A DNA stretch of 64,000 nt. It comes from Burkholderiaceae bacterium (GTDB lineage Bacteria; Pseudomonadota; Gammaproteobacteria; Burkholderiales; Burkholderiaceae_E). The DNA is taken from NCBI GenBank assembly GCA_023954015.1, contig JAMLIS010000002.1:124001-188000 (forward strand), written 5' to 3'. The translations under genes were made by a program, and so were the position numbers. A model generated the notes under the pieces. It saw only the letters and a program-made list of their open reading frames with translations, was not told where the DNA came from and did no database searches. How positions within the stretch are numbered: position 1 is the first letter of the stretch; each line of letters begins with the position of its first letter. Below are positions 48,430 to 58,254 of the stretch, in pieces.

Positions 48430-51400
48430 TCAACGCGAACCGGTGCAGCTCGCCTCGAGCGCCACCGGCGCTTCGTAGCGCGCGATCTCCTCGTCCCAGC
48501 GCTTGCGCGCCGACACGAGATTGCGCGCCTTCACGTGCCCGAAGCCGCGAATCTCGTCGGGGATCGACGCGATCCGCACGGCAGCCGGCAGGCGTGCAGC
48601 GTCCAGCGCGGCGAGCAGTCGCTCGATCGTTGCCTCGTAGTCGGCGACGAGCCGGCGCTCCGTGCGCCGCTCCTGCGTGTGGCCGAAGGGGTCGAAGACC
48701 GTTCCGCGCAGACGGCGCAGCCGTGCGAGCACGACGAAGACCGTCATCATCCACGCGCCGTACTCGCGCTTGACGAGTTCGCCTTTCGAATCGCGCCGTG
48801 CGAGCAGCGGCGGCGCGAGATGGAATCGCAGGCGGAAGTCGCCCTCGAACTGTTCGTTCAATCGTTCGCGAAACGCGCCGCTCGCGTACAGCCGCGCGAC
48901 CTCGTACTCGTCCTTGCAGGCCATCAGCCGGAAGAGGTTGCGTGCGACCGCGTCGGTGAGTGCGAACGGGCCCGCGCCGACGAGCAGCCGCTCCGCGTCG
49001 CGCACCCGCTCGACGCATGCGCGATAACGCCTGGCGTAGCGCTCGTCCTGGTAGTCGACGAGGAAGTCGACGCGCCGCGCGATGGCCTCGTCGAGCGACG
49101 TCGACAGGCGTCGCGACACCGGGGTGGGCGCGCTCTTTTCCGTCCCGGCGCTCTCCGCCGCTTCGGCTGGGTCGCGCACCCCGGCGCTGGCGGCCGCCTC
49201 GACGCGCTCGCGATCGAGCGCCGCCGCGCGCCCCCAGGCAAAGGCGGCGCGGTTCTGTTCGATGGCCACGCCGTTCAACTCGACCGCGCGATCGATCGAC
49301 GCTTCCGACAACGGCACGAGGCCGCGCTGCCAGGCGTAGCCGAGCAGGAACAGGTTCGAGGCGATCGCGTCTCCGAGCAGGGCCGTGGCCAGGCGCGTGG
49401 CATCGACGAACTCGGCGTTGCCGGCGCCGACCGCGTCGACGATCGCCGAGCGCATGCCGTCGGCCGGGAACTTCCAATCGGGGTTGCGCGTGAAGTCGGC
49501 GGTGGGCGTTGCCGCCACGTTCGCCACGACGCGCGTGGCGCCGCTCATCCGCGCGATCGCTTCGCGTCCCGCGGTGACGACGAGATCGCAGCCGAGCACC
49601 GCATCGGCGCCGGCGATGCCGATGCGCGGCGCATACAGCGGCTCGCCCGCCCGCGCGAAGCGAACGAAGCTCATCACGGCGCCGTTCTTCTGCGCGAGGC
49701 CCGCCATGTCGAGCACGGTCACCTGCAGGCCTTCGAGGTGCGCCGCCATGCCGAGCAGCTGGCCGATGGTGACGACGCCGGTTCCGCCGATGCCGGTGAC
49801 GAGCAGCGACCAGGCCCGTCCGATCTCCGGCAGGACGGGCGTCGTCAGCGCCAGCGCAGGCAGCGCGACGGCGCAACGCGCTGCCGCCCCGGTCGCGGGC
49901 TGCACGGCTCCCGCAGCCGCACCCGTCCCCGTTGCCGCCGCAGCCGCACCCGTCCCCGTTGCCGCCGCAGCCGTGGCCGCCCCGCGTGCGCTGCGAAGCC
50001 GTCCACCGTGCACCGTGACGAAGCTCGGGCAGAAGCCGTTCACGCACGAGAAGTCCTTGTTGCACGACGACTGGTCGATCGCGCGCTTGCGTCCGAACTC
50101 GGTCTCGACCGGCTGGATCGACACGCAGTTCGACTGCACGCCGCAGTCGCCGCAGCCCTCGCAGACCGCCTCGTTGATGAATACGCGCTTCGGCGGATCG
50201 GGGAACTCGCCGCGCTTGCGACGACGTCGCTTCTCGGCGGCGCAGGTCTGGTCGTAGATCAGCACCGAGACGCCGTCGCAGTCGCGCAGTTCGCGTTGCA
50301 CGTCGTCGAGGCGGCTGCGGTGATGCACCTCGACGTCGGCGTCGAAATGACCCGACGGGTACTTGTCGGGTTCGTCGGTGACGACGGCGATGCGGCGAAC
50401 GCCTTCGGCGCGCACCTGCCGTGCGATGCGCTGCGGCGTGAGCGCGCCGTCGTGGCGCTGCCCGCCGGTCATCGCGACCGCATCGTTGAACAGGATCTTG
50501 TAGGTCATCCGCGTGTTCGTCGCGACCGCGTGGCGCAGCGCGAGCGAACCCGAATGGAACCAGGTTCCGTCGCCGATGTTCTGGAAGACGTGCGGCGCGT
50601 CGCTGAACGGCGCCAGCCCCACCCACGTCATTCCCTCGCCGCCCATCTGCGTGAAGGTGGCCGTCGAGCGGTCCATCCACTGCGCCATGTAATGGCAACC
50701 GATGCCGGCGAGCGCGCGCGAGCCTTCGGGCACGCGCGTGGAGGTGTTGTGCGGACAACCCGAACAGAAATAGGGGATGCGCTCGATGGTCTCGAAACGC
50801 CTTGCCGGCGCGCGCTCGCGCGCGTCGAGCTCGGCCAGGCGCGCGTCGATCCGCGCGTACGCCGCGCCGGCGCGCGTCCCGCGGGCATCGTCGGGCGCCT
50901 CGCGCCAGCGTGCCAGGCGCCGCGCGATCAGGCGCGCGCAGAACGCCGGCGAGATCTCTCCGTAGTCGGGCGCGAGCGTGGCGCCGTTCTCGTCGGTCTT
51001 GCCGGCGACGCGCGGCCGCTCGACGAGCGGATACAGCAGCTCCTTGAGCTGCGTCTCGACGAGCGCACGCTTCTCCTCGACGACGAGCAGTTCCTCGCAG
51101 CCTTCGGCGAAGGCACGCATCGCGTGCGGCTCGAGCGGCCACGGCATCGCCACTTTCATCACCCGCAAGCCCAACGCGCGCGCGGTCGCCTCGTCGATGC
51201 CGAGTTCGACGAGCGCCTGCATCACGTCGAGCCAGCTCTTGCCGCTCGAGACGATGCCCAGCCGCGCGGGCTCGCCGTCGGCACGGCCGAAGACGTTGCG
51301 ATCGAGCCGGTTCGCGCGCGCATAGGCGAGCGCCGCCGGCATCTTGAAGCGCGACAGGCGCTCCTCGAGCTTCAGGAACGGCTCCTCGGGCCAGCGCAGG

Positions 51401-52122
51401 CTCAGGCCGCCGACCGGCATCGCGAAGTCCTCGGGCAGCGCGATGCGCACGCGCCCGAGCGAAACGTCGACGACGCCTGCCGATTCGATCGTGTCGGTGA
51501 CGCACTTCAGCGCGACCCACAGGCCGGCGAAGCGCGACATCGCGAATCCGTGCAGGCCGAAGTCGACGTAGTCCTGCACGGTGGCCGGCGAAAGCAGCGG
51601 AATCGACACCGCCTGGAAGACGAAGTCGGTCTGCGCGGCCACCGTCGAGGACTTCGCGCCATGGTCGTCGCCGGCCAGCGCGAGAACGCCGCCGTGGCGC
51701 GCAGTGCCCGCCTGGTTCGCATGGCGAAAGACGTCGCCGCTGCGATCGACGCCCGGTCCCTTGCCGTACCAGATCGAGAACACGCCGTCGTAGCGCCCGC
51801 CCGGCAGCGCCTCGATCTGCTGCGTGCCCCAGATCGCGGTGGCGGCGAGGTCCTCGTTCAATCCCGGCACGAACCGGATGTGATGTGCATCGAGATGCCT
51901 GCGCGCCTTCTCGAGCGCCTGGTCGTAGCCGCCCAGCGGCGAACCGCGGTAGCCGGAGACATAGCCGGCCGTGTTCAGGCCGGCTGCCGTGTCGCGCTGG
52001 CGCTGCAGGATCGGCAGGCGCACCAGCGCCTGCGTGCCGGTGAGATAGACGTTTCCTTCGGTCGCCGCGTAGCGATCGTCGAGCGACGCTCGCCGCAGCG
52101 CGGCTTCGACAGGAGCATTCAT
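48430..52122 (-). CDS. fused indolepyruvate ferredoxin oxidoreductase
   Basis: The 1230-residue protein joins the parts of 2-oxoacid:ferredoxin oxidoreductases in one chain, as in the indolepyruvate ferredoxin oxidoreductase family of proteobacteria. An N-terminal pyrimidine-binding region (YVSGYRGSPLGGYDQALE) leads to a TPP-binding domain (IPYFCSGCPHNTS, GIGCHYMAQWMD, GGEGMTWVG), then a Cys-rich Fe-S segment near residue 655 (CEGCGDCGVQSNC), a repeat-containing linker (719-737), a gamma domain (about 764-960, LLVTGIGGTGVVTIGQLLGMAA) and a C-terminal DUF6537 domain. It oxidatively decarboxylates aryl or branched 2-oxoacids. No ferredoxin or regulator gene is adjacent. Confidence 0.92.
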   Translation of the reverse strand: MNAPVEAALRRASLDDRYAATEGNVYLTGTQALVRLPILQRQRDTAAGLNTAGYVSGYRGSPLGGYDQALEKARRHLDAHHIRFVPGLNEDLAATAIWGTQQIEALPGGRYDGVFSIWYGKGPGVDRSGDVFRHANQAGTARHGGVLALAGDDHGAKSSTVAAQTDFVFQAVSIPLLSPATVQDYVDFGLHGFAMSRFAGLWVALKCVTDTIESAGVVDVSLGRVRIALPEDFAMPVGGLSLRWPEEPFLKLEERLSRFKMPAALAYARANRLDRNVFGRADGEPARLGIVSSGKSWLDVMQALVELGIDEATARALGLRVMKVAMPWPLEPHAMRAFAEGCEELLVVEEKRALVETQLKELLYPLVERPRVAGKTDENGATLAPDYGEISPAFCARLIARRLARWREAPDDARGTRAGAAYARIDARLAELDARERAPARRFETIERIPYFCSGCPHNTSTRVPEGSRALAGIGCHYMAQWMDRSTATFTQMGGEGMTWVGLAPFSDAPHVFQNIGDGTWFHSGSLALRHAVATNTRMTYKILFNDAVAMTGGQRHDGALTPQRIARQVRAEGVRRIAVVTDEPDKYPSGHFDADVEVHHRSRLDDVQRELRDCDGVSVLIYDQTCAAEKRRRRKRGEFPDPPKRVFINEAVCEGCGDCGVQSNCVSIQPVETEFGRKRAIDQSSCNKDFSCVNGFCPSFVTVHGGRLRSARGAATAAAATGTGAAAAATGTGAAAGAVQPATGAAARCAVALPALALTTPVLPEIGRAWSLLVTGIGGTGVVTIGQLLGMAAHLEGLQVTVLDMAGLAQKNGAVMSFVRFARAGEPLYAPRIGIAGADAVLGCDLVVTAGREAIARMSGATRVVANVAATPTADFTRNPDWKFPADGMRSAIVDAVGAGNAEFVDATRLATALLGDAIASNLFLLGYAWQRGLVPLSEASIDRAVELNGVAIEQNRAAFAWGRAAALDRERVEAAASAGVRDPAEAAESAGTEKSAPTPVSRRLSTSLDEAIARRVDFLVDYQDERYARRYRACVERVRDAERLLVGAGPFALTDAVARNLFRLMACKDEYEVARLYASGAFRERLNEQFEGDFRLRFHLAPPLLARRDSKGELVKREYGAWMMTVFVVLARLRRLRGTVFDPFGHTQERRTERRLVADYEATIERLLAALDAARLPAAVRIASIPDEIRGFGHVKARNLVSARKRWDEEIARYEAPVALEASCTGSR
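49911..49964. repeat. 27-base tandem duplication in the oxidoreductase linker
   Basis: Two identical 27-base units (49911-49937 and 49938-49964) encode a nine-residue Ala/Thr/Gly repeat between the Fe-S segment and the gamma domain. A partial third copy follows. It keeps the frame and lengthens a flexible linker. Confidence 0.9.
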
Positions 52123-52150
52123 CCGCAGCCCTTCCTCTTCGTCGCGGACC

Positions 52151-52930
52151 TCAACGGATCTCGCCGCCGAGCGCCTGCACGCCGGCGCGCAGCGTCGCGA
52201 AGGCCTCGTCGACCGCCGGCGCCGCACCGCGCACGCCCAGTTCGATGTGCCGGCGTCCGCCGTCCTCGCCGACCGAAGGCAGGCTGAACACGCGCACCCC
52301 GGCGTAGTCGCGCTCGATGCCCTCCATCAGCGGCGTCAGCGTCGACTCGGCAAGTCCGAATACCAGGAACGAGCGCTCGCCGCGCGCGTCGCGGTGGAAG
52401 CAGTCGGCGAAGCGCGTATCGAGCACCGCCTCGATCATCGGCCACGCCATCACCGGAAATCCGGGCACGAAGAAATGCCGCGCGACGGCGAACCCGGGGA
52501 TGCGGTTGAACGGATTCGGCAGGATTTCGGCGCCGGCCGGAAACTCGCCCATCTTCAGTCGCTGCCGATTCTCGGGCAGCGACGGGTCGGCGCTGGCGCC
52601 GTTCTCGACCGCCATTTCGGCGATGCGTTGCGCGATCAGTTCCGCCGCCTGCGGATGCAGCACGAGCTCTACGCCGAGCGCCGCGGCCGCCGCCTGGCGC
52701 GTGTGGTCGTCGGGCGTGGCGCCGATTCCGCCGCAGCAGAAGACCACGTCGTCGCCATCGAAGGTCCGTCGCAGCAGCGCCGCGATCGCCGCGCGATCGT
52801 CGCCGATGAAATGCGCCCAGCCGAGTGCAAGACCGCGCCCGCGAAGCATCTCGACGACGCGCGCGAAGTGGCGATCCTGGCGCTTGCCGGAGACGATCTC
52901 GTCGCCGATGACGATCAATCCGAAACCCAT
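52151..52930 (-). CDS. CinA N-terminal (MoCF-type) domain protein
   Basis: The 259-residue protein is the molybdopterin-binding-like domain of CinA without the C-terminal nicotinamide-nucleotide amidase domain. Family marks are GLIVIGDEIVSGKRQDRHFARVVEMLRGRGLALGWAHFIGDD, VVFCCGGIGATPDDHTRQAAAAALG and NRIPGFAVARHFFVPGFP. Such proteins act as pyrophosphatases on ADP-ribose or CoA-like compounds in some species; here the substrate is unknown. It overlaps the EI24 gene by 16 bases. Confidence 0.9.
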   Translation of the reverse strand: MGFGLIVIGDEIVSGKRQDRHFARVVEMLRGRGLALGWAHFIGDDRAAIAALLRRTFDGDDVVFCCGGIGATPDDHTRQAAAAALGVELVLHPQAAELIAQRIAEMAVENGASADPSLPENRQRLKMGEFPAGAEILPNPFNRIPGFAVARHFFVPGFPVMAWPMIEAVLDTRFADCFHRDARGERSFLVFGLAESTLTPLMEGIERDYAGVRVFSLPSVGEDGGRRHIELGVRGAAPAVDEAFATLRAGVQALGGEIR

Positions 52931-53673
52931 GCGGGACGCACCTCCGTGGCCGCGCGCCGCTGCCGCAGCAGCGCGAGCGAGTAGTGGGCGAAGGCCAGCG
53001 CGGAGAGCACCGGCGTGATCAGGAACAGCGGCGGCACGTAGTTCAGCAGCGTCACGAGCAGCGCGAGCACGAAGTAGTTGCGGCGATGCTCGGCGATCGA
53101 CGCGCTGCGCTCGGCCGCGCTCGCATGTTCGACGAGACTGTCGAAGCGCATGACGCGCGCCGCGAGCCAGCTCCACCACAACCACGGCACGACGAGCGCG
53201 AGCGGCGGAACCAGCCACAGCGGCAGCGAGACGATGTAGCCGGCGGTGAACAGCACGGTGCTCGACACGGCGTTCCACACGCTCGGCGCGAGCGCCATCG
53301 AACCCTCGCGCGCGACGTCGCGGTAGGCTCCGTTGCCCAGGTGCCGGATGACCATCGGCATCGCGAACACGGCAATGATGACCACCGCGCTGGCGAACAT
53401 CACCGGCACGACGACGAGCAGCGCCAGCAGCGCGACCGTCCACTGCGCGAAGCCGCTGAAGCCGTGCGAGGCCGCCCAGGCATCGACACTCGCCATCCAG
53501 CCGCCGTCGAAGAGCCAGGCCTGCAGCCAGCCGGTGATCGGCGCCCACAGCCAGTACGCGGTGACGAACCAGAAGACGATCGCCAGCACGAAAGGCACGA
53601 CCAGCAGCGCGAGCATCTTCGGATGCAGCTGGCTGACGATCGCGCGCCCGAATGCAGTCAGGACGGCATGCAT
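52915..53673 (-). CDS. EI24/CysZ-like inner-membrane protein
   Basis: The 252-residue protein has at least five membrane segments (MLALLVVPFVLAIVFWFVTAYWLW, WTVALLALLVVVPVMFASAVV, LFTAGYIVSLPLWLVPPLALV, YFVLALLVTLLNYVPPLFLI) in the EI24/CysZ pattern. CysZ in E. coli is a sulfate transporter, but many homologues are uncharacterised. ATG 53673 gives the family length. It is coupled to the CinA-like gene downstream. Confidence 0.88.
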   Translation of the reverse strand: MHAVLTAFGRAIVSQLHPKMLALLVVPFVLAIVFWFVTAYWLWAPITGWLQAWLFDGGWMASVDAWAASHGFSGFAQWTVALLALLVVVPVMFASAVVIIAVFAMPMVIRHLGNGAYRDVAREGSMALAPSVWNAVSSTVLFTAGYIVSLPLWLVPPLALVVPWLWWSWLAARVMRFDSLVEHASAAERSASIAEHRRNYFVLALLVTLLNYVPPLFLITPVLSALAFAHYSLALLRQRRAATEVRPAWVSD

Positions 53674-53775
53674 CGGATCATCATACCGACGCAGGCCCGC
53701 ATCGGCCGCACGCTGCCGCCCGTCGCAGGGCTGCTGCCGGAATTCGGGCCGGCTGCTAGTGTCGTGCGCGCGACC

Positions 53776-54258
53776 ATGCTCAATCTGCTCGTCCTGCTCC
53801 GCTTCGAGCCCGCCGACCCGGCGGGCTGCGCACCCGAGCACGCGATCGAAGCGTACGCGGCCCGCGTGCGCGAGGCCGGAGGCAGCCTCGTGGATCGCGA
53901 ATCCGACCAGCTCCTCGTGTGCCTGGCCGACATGCGCTGGGGGCTGCAGTCGCTGCGAAACCTGCTGTCGCAGGCCCGCCGCGAGAGTTTCGTCGTGCGC
54001 GCCGCGATCGTCCAGGCGGTGCTCGCCCGCTGCGATTCCCCCGACGGAAGTCTCGCCTTCACCGCGCGCACGCTCGAGACGCTGCTGCGGCTGGCCGCAC
54101 ACGTCGATCGCCAGCAGGTCGGCATCACGCCGAAGCTGCTCAGCCTGATCGAGCTGGCCGCACCCGAATACGCCGATCTGTTCGTGCGGCTGGCGGACCC
54201 GATCGGCGCGCTGCCCGGCGAGGCGAGCGCGCAACCGGTGCTGGTGATGGCCGGCTGA
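53776..54258 (+). CDS. hypothetical protein, possibly a degenerate nucleotide-cyclase-like fold
   Basis: The 160-residue protein begins MLNLLVLLRFEPADPAG. The order of segments (LVDRESDQLLVCLADMRWGLQSLRNLLSQ, VVRAAIVQAVLARCD, ARTLETLLRLAAHVDRQQVGITPKLLSLI) faintly resembles the C-terminal part of class III adenylate cyclases, but metal and base-binding residues are not evident. I do not recognise a family with certainty. It is divergent from the EI24 gene with 102 bases between and convergent with hrpA. Confidence 0.6.
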   Translation: MLNLLVLLRFEPADPAGCAPEHAIEAYAARVREAGGSLVDRESDQLLVCLADMRWGLQSLRNLLSQARRESFVVRAAIVQAVLARCDSPDGSLAFTARTLETLLRLAAHVDRQQVGITPKLLSLIELAAPEYADLFVRLADPIGALPGEASAQPVLVMAG

Positions 54259-54265
54259 GCCGCTC

Positions 54266-57200
54266 TCACGCGCTAAGCGCGTCGATCGCCTTGCCCAGGC
54301 GCTTGGCCGAGACCGGAATCGGCGTGCGCAACTCCTGCGCGAACAGCGACACGCGCAACTCCTCGAGCAGCCAACGCACCTCGTCGAGGCGCGCATCCGA
54401 CTGTCCGCGCCGCTGCTGCACGACCCGGCGCCAGCGTGCCAGCAGCGGCTGCAGTTCGGCACGCGCACGCGCGTCGCGCATCGGCGCCTCGCGCAGCTTG
54501 TCCAGCCGCATCGCAATCGCCTTCAGGTAGCGCGGCAACTCGCGCATCCGGGCGGCGGGCGTGCGCGAGACGAAGCCCCGAGGCAGCAGCGCGGCGAGTT
54601 GCGTGCGCACGTCCTCGCTCGCCTCCGCGTGCACCTTCGCCGCGCCGAGTTTCTTCTGCACCAGCGCCCACGCCTCGAGCACGTCGGCGAGCGTGCGCGC
54701 CAGCTCCTGGCCGACCAGGTTGATTCGCGTACGGGCTTCTGCCGCGCGCGCGCCGAAGGACTGTGCGTCGACCGGGAGCGGATCGCCCAGGCAGGTGCGC
54801 TCGACGACGGCGGCGACCAGCTCGTCGCGAAGCTCGTCCGCGCCGCCAAAGGCCGCGTACAGCAGCGACATCCGCTGGAAGCCCGGGACGTTCTTCGCGA
54901 AGAACTTCAACGGCTCCTTCAACGCGATCGTGAACAGCCGCACGAGGCCGGCATGCGTCGAAACCGCGGCCTGCGCCGGATCGTCGAAGACCTGCACCTC
55001 GACTGCGTCGCCGAGATCGACCAGCACCGGATAGCCCACGAGCCCCGCCATGCCCGCACGCGCGCCTTCGACGCGATCGGGCAGCATCCCGAACGACCAG
55101 TCCGCGAAGCGCTCGCCGAGCGGCAGCGCGGTCGCGCCGGCTGCGGCCTCGAGCCGAGGCGGCGCGTGCGCCTGCGCCGCCTTTGCAGCGCAAGGCCCGG
55201 GCGGCTCGACAGGCGGGCCGCCGGCGATGCCGGCGCCGGTTTTCCGGTGCGATCCGGCGAGCGACGCCTGCTCGAAGGCCCGCTGCAGCGCGCCCTTCGC
55301 GCGCGCGCCGTAGTCGGCCCGCAGCGCCGCGAGCTGGCGCGATTGCGCGAGCATCGCGCCGTGGACATCGACGAGCCGGAAGTTCATCGACAGATGGGCG
55401 GGCAGCGTTTCCGGCCGGAAATCGGCCGGCTGCGCGCGCTGCGCGAGCCGCTCGCGCAGATCGTCGACGATCGCCTCGACGAGCGGGCGCGAACCCGCAC
55501 GCTCGCGCCAGCGCTCGACGAAGCCCGCGGCGTATTCGGGCAGCGGAACCAGGTGCCGGCGCAGCCTTTGCGGCAGCGACTTCGCCAGCGCCTGAACCTT
55601 GTCGGCGAGCATGCCCGGAACGAGCCACTCGCAGCGCGCCGCATCGACGAGATTCAGCGCCGCGATCGGCACGGTCATCGTCACCCCGTCGTCGGCGGTG
55701 CCGGGATCGAAGCGATAGTCGAGCGCGAACGCAACGCCGTGCAGCTCCAGCGAGCGCGGAAAGGCCTGCGCGTTCACCGCCTGCGGATCCTTGCGCAGCA
55801 ACGCTTCGCGCGACAGGAAGAGCAGGCGCGAATCGTCGCGCGAGGCCGCCTTCCACCAGCGCTCGAGCGCCTGCACCGAGTGCACGCCGTCCGGGATGCG
55901 CGCGTCGTACCAGTCGAAGAGATCGCGCTCGTCGACCAGCAGGTCGGGACGGCGGATGCGCTGCTCGAGCGCCTCGATCTCGGCGACCAGCTTTCGGTTG
56001 TGCACGAAGAACGGCAGTCGCGTCTCCCACTGTCCGGCGACCAGCGCCTCGCGGATCAGCAGCTCGCGCGCGAGCGGCGGGTCGATCGGCCCGAGCGGCA
56101 CGCGACGCTGCGCATAGACGGTCAGGCCGTACAGCGTGCCGCGCTCGTTCGTCGTCGCCTGCCCGCCCGCGCGCGACCAGAACGGATCGGAGGTGCTGCG
56201 CCGGATCAGGTGCGCCGCCGCGAGCTCGATCCACGCCGGATCGATGCGCGCGACGGTGCGCGCATAGAGCCTCGCCGTGTCGACCATCTCGGCGGCCATC
56301 ACCCACGGCGGCGGCTTCTTCGCCAGCGCGCTACCCGGATGGATGCTGAACTTCGTCTGGTGCGTGCCGAGGTACTGCGCGTCGTCGGGCGACTTCGTGC
56401 CGAGGTTGCCGAGCAGCCCGGCGAGCAGCGCGCGGTGGATCGCCTCGGACGAGGCCGGCCGCTCGTTCTCCTTCCACTTCAGCGCGCGACAGGCATCGAG
56501 CAGCTGCTCGCGCACGTCGGCCCATTCGCGCAGTCGGCGCGGCGACAGGAATTCGCGTTCCAGGCGCTGCGCGAGCCTTCGGTTCGATTCGCCGTTGGCC
56601 TGGCGATCACGCTGGGCAGCACTCCAGTAGTCCCACAACTTGACGAAGGAAAGGAAGTCGGATTTCCCGCCGGCGAAGCGCCGGTGCTGCTGGTCGGCGG
56701 CCTGCTGTGCGTCCGCCGGACGCTCGCGCGGATCCTGCGTGGACAGCGCCGACGCGATCGCCGCCACTTCGCGCAGGCAGTCGAGCTCGTGCGCGGCCAG
56801 CAGCATGCGCGCCAGGCGCGGATCGACGGGCAGCTTCGCGAGCGTGCGGCCCACCGGTGTCAGCTCGTTCCTTTCGTCGACCGCGCCCAGTTCGTGCAGC
56901 AGCGCGTAGCCGTCGGCGATCGCCTTGCGCGGCGGCGGATCGACGAACGGAAAGCGCTCGACGTCGTCCAGCCGCAACGACTTCATCCGCAGGATCACCG
57001 CGGCGAGCGACGAGCGCAGGATCTCCGGGTCGGAGAAGCGGGGCCTTGCGAGGAAGTCGGCTTCGTCGTACAGCCGAACGCAGACACCGTCGGAGACGCG
57101 ACCGCAGCGACCGGCGCGCTGGTTCGCCGCCGCCTGCGACACCGGTTCGACCTGCAACTGCTCGACCTTGCCGCGATAGCGGTAGCGCTTGACCCGCGCC

Positions 57201-58231
57201 ACGCCCGAGTCGACGACGTAGCGGATGCCGGGCACGGTGAGCGAGGTCTCGGCGACGTTGGTCGCCAGCACGATGCGCCGTCCGTTCGACGCGCCGAACA
57301 CCCGCTGCTGCTCGGCCGCCGACAGGCGCGAATACAGCGGCAGCAGCTCGACCGGACCGCGCGACCACGGCGAGCCGCTCCTGGCTGCCGTCTCGCGCGC
57401 ATGCAGCCGGCGCAGATGTTCGGCGACGTCGCGGATCTCGCGTTCGCCGGGCAGGAACACGAGCACGTCGCCGGGCTTCTCGCGCCACAGCGTCTCGATC
57501 GCTTCGTCGATGCGCGACGGGAGATCCGATTCGTCGTCGTCGTCGCGATGCGCGTCGTCGAAGCCGCGATAACGGATCTCCACCGGATGGAGCCGGCCCG
57601 AGACCTCGACCACCGGTGCGGGCTCGATGATCGCGTACCCGTTCTCGCCGAGCCGATCGGTCGTGCGGCCGAAGTGGCGCGCGAAGCGCTGGGCGTCGAT
57701 CGTCGCCGACGTGACGACGAGCTTCAGGTCGTCGCGCCGCGGCCCGTCGAGCAGCTGCTTCAGGTAGCCGAGCAGGAAGTCGATGTTCAGGCTGCGTTCG
57801 TGCGCCTCGTCGACGATCAGCGTGTCGTAGGCGCGCAGCAGCGGGTCCGAGGCGGTCTCGGCGAGCAGGATGCCGTCGGTCATCAGCTTGATCGTCGCGC
57901 CGGGCGAGAAGCGCTCGTCGAAGCGGATCCTGTGGCCGACGTGCGTGCCCAGCGGCGAGCCGATCTCCTCGGCGATGCGTCGGGCAACCGATGTGGCGGC
58001 GATGCGCCGCGGCTGCGTGTGGCCGATCAGGCCCGCCTGCCCACGGCCGGCGAGCGCGCAGATCTTCGGCAACTGGGTCGTCTTTCCGGAACCGGTCTCG
58101 CCGCAGACGACGACGACGCGATGGCGACGGATCGCCTCGGCGATCTCGTCGCGACGCGCCGAAACCGGCAGGTTCTCGGGAAAGCGCAGCGGCGGCAGCG
58201 GTCGCAGGAACGGGCGCTGCGGAGAAAGCAT
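54266..58231 (-). CDS. hrpA: ATP-dependent RNA helicase HrpA
   Basis: HrpA is a DEAH-box helicase that separates stalled or collided ribosomes. The 1321 residues (E. coli 1300) show Walker A GETGSGKT at 44-51, HTQPRRIAATSVA, DEAH at 141-144, VTSATIDAQRFA, the helicase C domain (FLPGEREIRDV, QRAGRCGRVSDG), the HA2 and OB-fold regions and the HrpA-specific C-terminal half. Its ATG is 23 bases from the divergent argA ATG, with a shared palindromic -10. Confidence 0.97.
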   Translation of the reverse strand: MLSPQRPFLRPLPPLRFPENLPVSARRDEIAEAIRRHRVVVVCGETGSGKTTQLPKICALAGRGQAGLIGHTQPRRIAATSVARRIAEEIGSPLGTHVGHRIRFDERFSPGATIKLMTDGILLAETASDPLLRAYDTLIVDEAHERSLNIDFLLGYLKQLLDGPRRDDLKLVVTSATIDAQRFARHFGRTTDRLGENGYAIIEPAPVVEVSGRLHPVEIRYRGFDDAHRDDDDESDLPSRIDEAIETLWREKPGDVLVFLPGEREIRDVAEHLRRLHARETAARSGSPWSRGPVELLPLYSRLSAAEQQRVFGASNGRRIVLATNVAETSLTVPGIRYVVDSGVARVKRYRYRGKVEQLQVEPVSQAAANQRAGRCGRVSDGVCVRLYDEADFLARPRFSDPEILRSSLAAVILRMKSLRLDDVERFPFVDPPPRKAIADGYALLHELGAVDERNELTPVGRTLAKLPVDPRLARMLLAAHELDCLREVAAIASALSTQDPRERPADAQQAADQQHRRFAGGKSDFLSFVKLWDYWSAAQRDRQANGESNRRLAQRLEREFLSPRRLREWADVREQLLDACRALKWKENERPASSEAIHRALLAGLLGNLGTKSPDDAQYLGTHQTKFSIHPGSALAKKPPPWVMAAEMVDTARLYARTVARIDPAWIELAAAHLIRRSTSDPFWSRAGGQATTNERGTLYGLTVYAQRRVPLGPIDPPLARELLIREALVAGQWETRLPFFVHNRKLVAEIEALEQRIRRPDLLVDERDLFDWYDARIPDGVHSVQALERWWKAASRDDSRLLFLSREALLRKDPQAVNAQAFPRSLELHGVAFALDYRFDPGTADDGVTMTVPIAALNLVDAARCEWLVPGMLADKVQALAKSLPQRLRRHLVPLPEYAAGFVERWRERAGSRPLVEAIVDDLRERLAQRAQPADFRPETLPAHLSMNFRLVDVHGAMLAQSRQLAALRADYGARAKGALQRAFEQASLAGSHRKTGAGIAGGPPVEPPGPCAAKAAQAHAPPRLEAAAGATALPLGERFADWSFGMLPDRVEGARAGMAGLVGYPVLVDLGDAVEVQVFDDPAQAAVSTHAGLVRLFTIALKEPLKFFAKNVPGFQRMSLLYAAFGGADELRDELVAAVVERTCLGDPLPVDAQSFGARAAEARTRINLVGQELARTLADVLEAWALVQKKLGAAKVHAEASEDVRTQLAALLPRGFVSRTPAARMRELPRYLKAIAMRLDKLREAPMRDARARAELQPLLARWRRVVQQRRGQSDARLDEVRWLLEELRVSLFAQELRTPIPVSAKRLGKAIDALSA

Positions 58232-58240
58232 GGGACCGAA

Positions 58241-58248
58241 ATTATAAT
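58241..58248. promoter_or_regulatory. palindromic -10 (ATTATAAT) shared by hrpA and argA
   Basis: The 8-base palindrome contains TATAAT on both strands. On the plus strand (58243-58248) the start would fall on or next to the argA ATG at 58255; on the minus strand (58246-58241) it would fall about 3 bases before the hrpA ATG at 58231. Neither gene has a Shine-Dalgarno, so both mRNAs look leaderless. Confidence 0.55.
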
Positions 58249-58254
58249 GCGGCG

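Noticed and set aside
47926..52287. A long plus-strand open frame across the fused oxidoreductase gene
   Set aside because: The minus strand encodes a well-conserved multi-domain enzyme; the plus-strand translation is low-complexity and Arg/His-rich.
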